Assembly: GCA_028292565.1 (NCBI GenBank)
Contig: JAQGMD010000260.1
Span: 1-5,075, forward strand
Source: Burkholderia sp.
Lineage (GTDB): Bacteria; Pseudomonadota; Gammaproteobacteria; Burkholderiales; Burkholderiaceae
Length of the DNA stretch: 5,075 bases
Direction: 5' to 3'
This document shows, in pieces, positions 1 to 5,075 of the stretch. The position numbers and the translations under genes are program-made. The notes under the pieces are model-generated. The model was not told the DNA's origin, did no database searches, and saw only the letters and a program-made list of their open reading frames with translations. Each line of letters opens with the position of its first letter. Within the stretch, counting starts at the first letter, position 1.

Positions 1-1466
1 TTATATTTATCGTCATCCGTAATATAAAGCGTTTCTCTGGTCGCATCATAGGCAAGACCGGTGGCCTCGGCAGTGAAAGGCAACGCGGTCTTTGAGATTG
101 CGTGACCATCAAGGCCGACTGAAAACAGATCTTCGGGCCGTGAAAACGGCGCCTCGTCGACTTCGGAGTCCGACATGATCAGTGTATTTGTGAATGGATT
201 ATAGGCTACGGCCGATGGATCAATCGTTCCCATGGCTACGAGGTCGTGTACGGCAACTATGCACGGACCTTCATCGACGATGCTTGCCTGCGCCGTATTC
301 AAGCCAATCTGGATGGCACTGCCGCTTCCTGCAAATTGCGCACCATCAACCCTGAGCGAAAAGTTCTCGACCCCTTCCGCCATGTTATCATTAAGCAGAT
401 CAACCGGTACATAAACTGTCGTTTGCCCGGCTTTGATCAACACGTTGAACGAGGACAAAGCGGCGAAATCCTGCCCGCCGATCGCTGTTCCATCCACAGT
501 GCTGCATGTCACGATGACGTCCTGACTCGCGGCTTGTGACAAGGCGAGCTTGAAATAGACCGGACCGTCATCCTCTGCCCGCGGGAAGGTTTCCATCCCA
601 GCCACAGAAACAGACGTGGCTTCGGCGGCGCCAAAGGCTATGAATTGATCTGCGGCAAGCGCGGTGCTTGTGACGATCTGGGCGATCCTGGAAGACTTGC
701 CTATACCGGCTCCGTCGGCATCCCAGAACAGTTCGGCTTTCGCCGCATCGAACACGAACTGCCCATGCCCGATTGCCGTCGCTGCACTGCCTGTCACGAA
801 ATAACTCGCATCCAGCACGCCGCCGTTCAGCCCAGCGCCTTCGGAAAGACCGAATTCGCTGGCTACGATGCCAAGCTTGTCGCCCGCAGAATAATCGTAA
901 ATCTTGTCATAGACGCCAGACTCGGACTTTAACACAAACGTGTCTGCGCCCGAGCCGCCGGTGTAATAATCTCGGCCCGCACCGCCGATCAAGACGTCGT
1001 CACCACCAAAGCCATAAAGTGTGTCCGCGCCATTGTCGCCGAATAGTACGTTTCTGGCATCATTGCCCTTGATGTTGTTGTCAAGCGCATTGCCGGCGCC
1101 GTCAACTGCAACGGTTCCTGCAAGCACCAATTTTTCCACGAATTCGCCAAGGGTGTAACTGATCGTGCTGCTCACCGTATCGATGCCGCCGTCATCCTGA
1201 CCGGCCGTCGTCATCTCACTAACTACGTCGCCCGCGTTATCGATACGGTAAGTATCATCGCCTGCTCCGCCGTACGTCACGTCCCGACCAATGCCGCCCT
1301 CCAGCGTATCGCTGCCAGCGCCGCCGTACAGCGTGTCGTCGCTGCCTTTGCCGTAAAGCTTATCATCGCCACCCAACCCCGAGATCAGGTCCGACTTGGC
1401 CGTGCCCCCCAATTCTTCGCTTTGATCTGTTCCTATGATAGGTTTTGTCCAGACTGCCCTGCCCAC
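1..1466 (-). CDS. RTX calcium-binding protein with Calx-beta and propeller-like region (C-terminus beyond the window)
   Basis: The frame is open from the start codon through the left edge, giving 488 codons with no stop, so the C-terminus is missing. Numbering from the GTG at 1466, five RTX nonapeptides (GGxGxDxLx type, e.g. GGAGSDTLE) span about 30-74 and four more span 143-178. They are separated by the usual linker containing DTVSSTISYTLGE. Residues 179-278 resemble the module that normally closes RTX proteins (ADTFVL, AGDKLGI, FWDADGAG). A Calx-beta domain follows at about 285-400, with DGTAIGGQDF at 325-334 and an acidic segment ending in EGVENF. From about 405 there is a propeller-like region with two blade-like motifs (DPSAVAYNPFTNTLIMSDSE and EATGLAYD...LYITDDD). 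There is no N-terminal signal peptide, as expected for a type I secretion substrate. RTX repeats bind calcium and fold outside the cell; Calx-beta domains also bind calcium. Two cysteines (321 and 402) are unusual for an RTX protein. A matrix or adhesion role is inferred, and no enzymatic motif is visible. The domain calls are firm; the function is unknown. Confidence 0.88.
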   Translation of the reverse strand, partial: MGRAVWTKPIIGTDQSEELGGTAKSDLISGLGGDDKLYGKGSDDTLYGGAGSDTLEGGIGRDVTYGGAGDDTYRIDNAGDVVSEMTTAGQDDGGIDTVSSTISYTLGEFVEKLVLAGTVAVDGAGNALDNNIKGNDARNVLFGDNGADTLYGFGGDDVLIGGAGRDYYTGGSGADTFVLKSESGVYDKIYDYSAGDKLGIVASEFGLSEGAGLNGGVLDASYFVTGSAATAIGHGQFVFDAAKAELFWDADGAGIGKSSRIAQIVTSTALAADQFIAFGAAEATSVSVAGMETFPRAEDDGPVYFKLALSQAASQDVIVTCSTVDGTAIGGQDFAALSSFNVLIKAGQTTVYVPVDLLNDNMAEGVENFSLRVDGAQFAGSGSAIQIGLNTAQASIVDEGPCIVAVHDLVAMGTIDPSAVAYNPFTNTLIMSDSEVDEAPFSRPEDLFSVGLDGHAISKTALPFTAEATGLAYDATRETLYITDDDKY

Positions 1467-1473
1467 TTTGAAA

Positions 1474-1479
1474 CCTCCC
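1474..1479 (-). promoter_or_regulatory. Ribosome binding site that favours the GTG start of the RTX gene
   Basis: On the minus strand GGGAGG lies seven bases (TTTCAAA) before an in-frame GTG at 1466-1464, which is ideal Shine-Dalgarno spacing. The only in-frame ATG nearby, at 1481-1479, overlaps this motif and has no purine-rich site of its own upstream. The GTG is therefore the more likely start. Using the ATG would add five residues (MGGFK). Confidence 0.65.
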
Positions 1480-1546
1480 ATACGCAAGCTTTCGCACCAA
1501 ATTTGCAAACAAGCGGCGCTCCAAACTCCAAACATGTAACGTTCTT

Positions 1547-1575
1547 ATTATAACCGCTCCGGTGGCAATTCTTCC
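1547..1575 (-). promoter_or_regulatory. Putative promoter of the RTX gene (consensus TATAAT, weak -35)
   Basis: The minus strand carries a perfect TATAAT at 1552-1547, placing a transcription start near 1540 and giving a leader of about 75 bases before the GTG start. At 17-base spacing the -35 position (1575-1570) reads GGAAGA, far from TTGACA. If real, this promoter may need an activator. The 17-base motif shared with the region upstream of the co-polymerase gene (1585-1601) lies just upstream of the -35 position, where an activator could bind. The leader also has a tandem TTTGGAG TTTGGAG at 1532-1519. The hexamer is seen directly; promoter function is inferred. Confidence 0.4.
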
Positions 1576-1584
1576 TGCTATTAT

Positions 1585-1601
1585 GAGTAAGCCTGATAAC
1601 C
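1585..1601. repeat. 17-base motif, copy A (upstream of the RTX gene)
   Basis: The plus strand reads GAGTAAGCCTGATAACC. It matches copy B at 3975-3991 at 15 of 17 positions, including the first 11 bases without a mismatch. Both copies lie between genes and in the same orientation relative to the downstream minus-strand gene. It could be a regulator binding site or a chance match. Confidence 0.4.
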
Positions 1602-1613
1602 TTTAGGGTAGCT

Positions 1614-1628
1614 GTTGCCTATGGCAAC
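1614..1628. repeat. Short perfect inverted repeat downstream of the co-polymerase gene
   Basis: GTTGCC-TAT-GGCAAC forms perfect six-base arms around a three-base centre, 62 bases past the co-polymerase stop codon. As RNA it could form a small hairpin, but neither strand has a run of T after it, so it is a poor intrinsic terminator. It could equally be an operator. No better terminator is visible between the two genes. Confidence 0.4.
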
Positions 1629-1689
1629 TGGGCGCTGCCACTGAACACATTTACCTGGGCGTGCGCTTCATACAGCGATTGCTTTCTCA

Positions 1690-3699
1690 TCACGCGGTCG
1701 CTGGCGCCATGGCGACAGGTTCGCTGTAGCCGCCACGGCGGTGGGCACGCAGATCGACCTTGTTGACCACCACTGCAATCGGAATCTTTTGCGCCGTTGC
1801 CGATGAGGCACGCAGCTGTTGCACCGCTGCGAGGGCCACACCCGCCTCGGTGACCCCCCAACGTACCGTGAAGATGACGCGATCCACCATCAAGGCCAGT
1901 AGCCGGGTTTCGGTGGCTTCGCTTACAGGCGCGCTGTCTATCAAAATGCAGTCGTAATCCCGCCGCAGCTGTTTCAGCAGGTTGGGAAAATCCTCGTGCA
2001 AAAGCACCGTAAGCGGATCCACATGCAGGCGCGGGACGGTCAGGTAATCGATGCCATCTTTTGTCGTCGTCCGGATCATGCTTTCCCACGCGATCTCGTT
2101 CGAACTGATTTCAGCGCCGGGCGCCTTGTCACGTTTATCCCTGTCAACAGTCGGCGAAATCGAGGCGTTACGCAGATCGAAATCGATTACCAGTACCCGC
2201 TGCCCGAGCCGCTCGGCAAAGGCGGCCATGCTGCGCACCAGCGTAGATTTGCCATCGCCCAAAGCGCTGGACGTCACTAGAATGGTACGCGCGGAACCCC
2301 GGGTTGCCGCAACATAGACAGAGCGGATCGCTTCAGTATAGGGCGCATAGGGTGCGTTGCGCAGCAGTTGCGCAATGCCTGCGCGCATGCGACTTGAGAT
2401 TGATGGCACCAAGCCGATGCAAGGCGCGTCGAGGGTTTCTTCGACATCACGTTCACTGCGCAAGCGCTGGTCAAGCCGCTCGAACAGAACCGCGAGAAAA
2501 CCGCCGATCAAAAGCGAGGCAATCAGCGCAGGCGCCACGAAAAGCAGCGGATTTGGCGAACTTGGACTATCCGGGACATCGGCCATACTCACAACGCGTA
2601 CAGACAGGCGGGGTCCCCCCTGCCCCTGCAAATCATCCTTCTGGCGCTGCAAATTTTCATATGCGTCGCCTGCCGCATTCGCCTCGCGCTCCAGTTCGCG
2701 CAAACGGATCCATGCGGGCGTTGTCTGGGCGTTGGCCGCTTGCAAGGTGGCCAGTTGCTTTTCAATATCGCGCAACCGTGCTGCGACTGCATCACGGCCG
2801 AGTGTCAACTGGGCGATTTCAAGCTTCTGATCATCGGTCAACGGCAGGATCGCCACGCTGTCCCTACTGTCCACACGATCCGTTGCCGCGATGCGTTCAA
2901 CACCCGTCTGGATCTTGGTGCTTTCCTCGAGCGCGCTGCTGCGTTGCACTTTCAGGGCCTCGATCTGCGCGTCGCGTGCAGCCAATTCAGACTGAGCAAT
3001 GGTCAGTTGGCGGGTGAACTCGGCAATCCGCCTGTCGTTTGGATCAGAGCCAGCGGCATCGACCAAGCCATACTTGATTTTATGTTCGCGCAGAGCACCC
3101 TCGGCCTGATCGATCCTGGCAAGCGCGTCAGGCATGCGATCGGAGACTGCTTGCAAAGCTTCCGCGCGCGCCTCGCGCTGGAAATCGGACTCGTGATCAA
3201 GGTAAAGTTTGACGGCCCGATTTGCCACAAGTGCGGCCGTTGCAGGATCGACGCTGCGGAAAGTGACAGCAACCAGACGCGACTGGCGCTCTTTATAAAC
3301 GCTCAGGCCGCGATCGAGGGCGTCGTAATCCAGCACTGGCGATGGGGAAGTGGCTGGCTTATTGTTCATCCCGCTTTGCGCGTGCTCCGCCGACGCAACG
3401 GGTGCAGTCGGGCCCGGATCAATCTTGAAACTCTCCGCCAACCGGCGCAGATGGCCAGGCGAGTTCAGCATTTCGACCAGCGTATCCACCGCCGCATCGT
3501 CGGACCGCTCGGTCCCGACCTGCGCTTGTGCCTGGTAAAGAAGCTGCGCCTTCGCCGTGTAATAGGGTGGCAGGCTTAGCGCTACTGCGGTGGCCGCGGC
3601 ACCGCCCAAAAGTACGATCGCCGCGATCAAAATCCGGCGTCGCTTTAGCAGCAACATGACTTGGCTAAAGTGAAGATCGTTGGAACGCCTATGGATCAT
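1690..3699 (-). CDS. Polysaccharide co-polymerase / BY-kinase-like protein (Wzc/GumC/ExoP type)
   Basis: This complete 669-residue inner-membrane protein controls chain length and export of a surface polysaccharide. A short cytoplasmic start leads into a membrane segment at about 22-43 and a periplasmic Wzz-type domain. That domain includes a conserved-looking stretch at about 131-170 (DPATAALVANRAVKLY) and coiled-coil-rich sequence at about 170-360. The proline-rich signature before the second membrane segment is present (ADVPDSPSSPNP, 373-384), with the segment at about 385-407. The cytoplasmic ATPase domain has Walker A at 481-486 (GDGKST, Lys484), Walker A' at 504-510 (VIDFDLR) and Walker B at 585-588 (ILID). 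The tail has a single tyrosine, Tyr658, not the usual cluster, and the second proline of the usual Walker B motif DTPP is kept but the rest reads DSAPV. Autokinase activity is therefore uncertain. The start is supported by AAAAGGT at 3713-3707, seven bases before the ATG, and by a promoter at 3772-3745. Wzc, GumC and ExoP are the closest types; the exact polysaccharide cannot be read from this sequence. Confidence 0.95.
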   Translation of the reverse strand: MIHRRSNDLHFSQVMLLLKRRRILIAAIVLLGGAAATAVALSLPPYYTAKAQLLYQAQAQVGTERSDDAAVDTLVEMLNSPGHLRRLAESFKIDPGPTAPVASAEHAQSGMNNKPATSPSPVLDYDALDRGLSVYKERQSRLVAVTFRSVDPATAALVANRAVKLYLDHESDFQREARAEALQAVSDRMPDALARIDQAEGALREHKIKYGLVDAAGSDPNDRRIAEFTRQLTIAQSELAARDAQIEALKVQRSSALEESTKIQTGVERIAATDRVDSRDSVAILPLTDDQKLEIAQLTLGRDAVAARLRDIEKQLATLQAANAQTTPAWIRLRELEREANAAGDAYENLQRQKDDLQGQGGPRLSVRVVSMADVPDSPSSPNPLLFVAPALIASLLIGGFLAVLFERLDQRLRSERDVEETLDAPCIGLVPSISSRMRAGIAQLLRNAPYAPYTEAIRSVYVAATRGSARTILVTSSALGDGKSTLVRSMAAFAERLGQRVLVIDFDLRNASISPTVDRDKRDKAPGAEISSNEIAWESMIRTTTKDGIDYLTVPRLHVDPLTVLLHEDFPNLLKQLRRDYDCILIDSAPVSEATETRLLALMVDRVIFTVRWGVTEAGVALAAVQQLRASSATAQKIPIAVVVNKVDLRAHRRGGYSEPVAMAPATA

Positions 3700-3744
3700 A
3701 GCAAATACCTTTTAGAAACCAGCCCGCGCATTGGGCAACTCGTC

Positions 3745-3772
3745 CTGATAAGAACCAGCGTACAATTGTCAA
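3745..3772 (-). promoter_or_regulatory. Putative sigma70-type promoter of the co-polymerase gene
   Basis: The minus strand has a perfect -35 box TTGACA (3772-3767), a 16-base spacer and TATCAG (3750-3745), which matches TATAAT at four of six positions. Transcription would start near 3738, giving a leader of about 40 bases that includes the ribosome site at 3713-3707. Position, orientation and spacing all fit the gene starting at 3699. Confidence 0.55.
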
Positions 3773-3856
3773 ACCGATAGCCAGCGAGTTACCATAAGGC
3801 GATGCGGCCAATCGACATCGGAAATGGTGTTTGATGTTCCTTCGCAACTCATCTAC

Positions 3857-3870
3857 GTGAATCATATCAC
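3857..3870. promoter_or_regulatory. CRP/FNR-family-like palindrome
   Basis: The plus strand reads GTGA-ATCATA-TCAC, which matches the GTGA-N6-TCAC core of classical CRP sites, though the outer T and A of the full consensus are absent. Its centre is about 125 bases upstream of the predicted transcription start of the co-polymerase gene, farther than the usual activator positions. It could serve another promoter in this region or be a chance palindrome. Confidence 0.3.
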
Positions 3871-3974
3871 TTCTCAGGACCTCACCTTATATCTCACTGT
3901 CACCACTTTTGATGGTCATACGGCGATACAGGCTAATTATCGCATGGCTTGGGACAGGCGTGAAATACCATACG

Positions 3975-3991
3975 GAGTAAGCCTGTTACCC
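3975..3991. repeat. 17-base motif, copy B (upstream of the co-polymerase gene)
   Basis: The plus strand reads GAGTAAGCCTGTTACCC, differing from copy A at 1585-1601 only at positions 12 and 15. It lies 276 bases upstream of the co-polymerase start and 84 bases past the polymerase stop, so its distance to the next promoter differs from that of copy A. Confidence 0.4.
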
Positions 3992-4074
3992 CGAAAGAGC
4001 CAAACGGATATTAAGAGATGCCCTACATTGAATCGTCTGCTCTGCCGTGAATTGCTCGCCACCTTGGCGGACGT

Positions 4075-5075
4075 TCAAGCCGAGCGCCGCACCGACGAGC
4101 CAGATGACAGGATTTCGACCGACCGCGTCATACCAAGCAGGCACAGCACGATACCGAACCAGAAAATCGGTTGTCGCAAGACGTAGTGAAACATGCTGAA
4201 TACCAAAAGTCCAACGACAAGCCCCGCCAATGCCGGATGTCCGGCCCGTGATGCGGCGAGCAAGGCTGTAACCGATATCCAGACAAACGCGGCCATTGCC
4301 ACAACACCACCCTGGGTCAGCAGATCAAGAAGGGTATTGTGAACCTCGAACTTGTCAGGTGGAGGGCGCTTGAAGGACTTGCTCGTTAGATGCGGGCCAG
4401 GGCCGAAGCCAACAAGCCCCGATTGGATACCCTTGTCGATGGCCTCGGCCCAGAGGTGCAGCCGGGTATCACCCTGATCATTGTCATCATAAACCTGATT
4501 GGAGACGCTCTCGATCCGGCTTAGCGAAGCGGCTGCGTACGGCACCGAAATTATAATTGCGAGCGGCATCGCCAACAGCGCAAGTGCCACCGCCGCTCCG
4601 CGCAGAGAAGGTGCCATTTCCCTGTCTTGCAGCCACTCCATGGATTTCAAAGTGATGAACAGCCCACCCGACGCGACAAGTCCAATAACAAAACTGTCAC
4701 TGCGAGACATCATCCCGGCCACGAATGCTGGCACAATCGCAGCCAAGGCCTTGAAACTCTCGACCTTTGTGGCGGCCTGATCTGCAAGATGCAGGCCCAG
4801 AAGTGCGATGAACAGCGCGAAGAAACCCATCTGATTGGGGTTTTCGGCCCATCCTCTAAAGCGGTCCCAATACCAGGGATCAACACCTGGCATCGGTACT
4901 TTGCCCAAGCCAGTGCCGATTTGCAGAACCAGCGATATACTGCCAATCACGACAATGCGCCAGATGATCAGTCGCCTGTCTGCGGCATCAGAGAATGTGG
5001 CCGCCATCATTACGCTAAAGGTGAAGACGAAGGTATAAGCGATGGCATCGCGCAACATGCCACCATAGTCTTGAA
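4075..5075 (-). CDS. O-antigen ligase/polymerase family membrane protein (N-terminus beyond the window)
   Basis: The frame is open at the right edge. It reads in frame through the ATG at 5058 (preceded by QDYGG), so that ATG is probably internal. Families of this type are usually about 400-450 residues, so roughly 100 N-terminal residues are likely missing. Numbering from the ATG at 5058, hydrophobic segments lie near 6-25, 31-47, 76-93, 104-117, 122-138, 153-175, 246-270, 277-292 and 298-310. The family signature RFRGWAENPNQMG is at 66-78. A large loop, probably periplasmic, carries TRLHLWAEAI (Arg199, Trp203) and ends at EVHNTLLDLLTQGG (His240), matching the conserved Arg and His-Asn positions of the Wzy_C/WaaL superfamily. 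These proteins join lipid-linked repeat units or transfer a glycan from the lipid carrier. Next to a Wzc-type gene, a Wzy-like exopolysaccharide polymerase is more likely than an LPS O-antigen ligase, but sequence alone does not separate the two. Confidence 0.87.
   Translation of the reverse strand, partial: QDYGGMLRDAIAYTFVFTFSVMMAATFSDAADRRLIIWRIVVIGSISLVLQIGTGLGKVPMPGVDPWYWDRFRGWAENPNQMGFFALFIALLGLHLADQAATKVESFKALAAIVPAFVAGMMSRSDSFVIGLVASGGLFITLKSMEWLQDREMAPSLRGAAVALALLAMPLAIIISVPYAAASLSRIESVSNQVYDDNDQGDTRLHLWAEAIDKGIQSGLVGFGPGPHLTSKSFKRPPPDKFEVHNTLLDLLTQGGVVAMAAFVWISVTALLAASRAGHPALAGLVVGLLVFSMFHYVLRQPIFWFGIVLCLLGMTRSVEILSSGSSVRRSA

Larger units (their letters stand above)
3700..4074. other. 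Intergenic region between polymerase and co-polymerase genes
   Basis: These 375 bases hold no convincing gene and are more AT-rich than the flanking genes (25 of 60 bases GC at 3841-3900). On the minus strand they contain the co-polymerase ribosome site (3713-3707), a promoter (3772-3745), a CRP-like palindrome (3857-3870) and copy B of the 17-base motif (3975-3991). Just past the polymerase stop codon is a small potential hairpin, CGCCA-AGG-TGGCG at 4069-4057, without a T run, so it is at best a weak terminator. The size of the gap and the separate promoter suggest that the co-polymerase gene is transcribed independently of the polymerase gene. Confidence 0.6.

Noticed and set aside
232..1072. 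Short plus-strand frames opposite the RTX gene
   Set aside because: All are antisense to the continuous RTX/Calx-beta frame and carry compositions expected of its complement.
1280..1380. Repetitive GGC/GAC-rich DNA that could be read as a tandem repeat
   Set aside because: The repetition is the coding signature of the RTX nonapeptides and does not form an independent DNA repeat. No CRISPR-like spacing is present.
1619..2089. 156-codon minus-strand frame overlapping the co-polymerase C-terminal domain
   Set aside because: It is an alternative frame inside the ATPase domain, rich in Arg, Gly and Ala with no family signature. Only its last 23 codons, beyond the co-polymerase stop, were kept as a low-interest finding.
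2304..3579. Long plus-strand open frames (237 and 279 codons) opposite the co-polymerase gene
   Set aside because: They lie wholly antisense to a clear full-length gene with recognisable domains. Their arginine- and cysteine-rich composition is typical of shadow frames in GC-biased codons, and no family is recognisable.
4057..4069. CGCCA-AGG-TGGCG hairpin as a terminator of the polymerase gene
   Set aside because: The stem is only five pairs and no T run follows on the minus strand, so it does not meet the usual standard for an intrinsic terminator. It is mentioned only within the intergenic entry.
3824..4186. 120-codon plus-strand frame across the intergenic region
   Set aside because: It overlaps the antisense 3' end of the polymerase gene by 112 bases, has only a weak upstream purine stretch, and shows no recognisable domain. 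Its charged, low-hydrophobic composition looks non-coding.

Overview
The window is a stretch of a bacterial chromosome whose three recognisable genes all lie on the minus strand. They concern the cell surface and exopolysaccharide. The GC content looks mid-50s by eye. The protein types suggest an alphaproteobacterium, plausibly a sphingomonad-like one: a GumC/ExoP-type co-polymerase fused to its kinase domain, an O-antigen-ligase-type membrane polymerase, and an RTX/Calx-beta secreted protein. The taxonomic guess is inference from protein style only; no rRNA or other marker is present.

In transcription order (right to left): (1) 5075-4075 holds the C-terminal ~330 residues of a polytopic membrane protein of the O-antigen ligase/polymerase superfamily, with its N-terminus beyond the right edge. 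(2) 4074-3700 is a 375-base, relatively AT-rich intergenic region. It holds a good sigma70-type promoter (TTGACA-N16-TATCAG) for the next gene, a CRP-like palindrome and one copy of a 17-base motif. (3) 3699-1690 is a complete 669-residue Wzz/Wzc-type polysaccharide co-polymerase with a C-terminal BY-kinase-like ATPase domain. (4) 1689-1467 is a short intergenic region with a second copy of the 17-base motif, a 15-base inverted repeat and a consensus TATAAT box. (5) 1466-1 is a large secreted-type protein, open through the left edge, with nine RTX calcium-binding nonapeptides, an RTX end-type module, a Calx-beta domain and the start of a beta-propeller-like region.

The first two genes fit one pathway, Wzx/Wzy-type export of a surface polysaccharide: the polymerase joins repeat units in the periplasm, and the co-polymerase sets chain length and couples to export. 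The RTX protein looks like a type I secretion substrate that could sit in or on the polysaccharide layer. That link rests on position and on the shared upstream motif, not on direct evidence. Nothing here is clearly a new system. The points most worth a second look are the RTX protein's domain order, the motif shared by the two intergenic regions, and the degenerate kinase signature of the co-polymerase.
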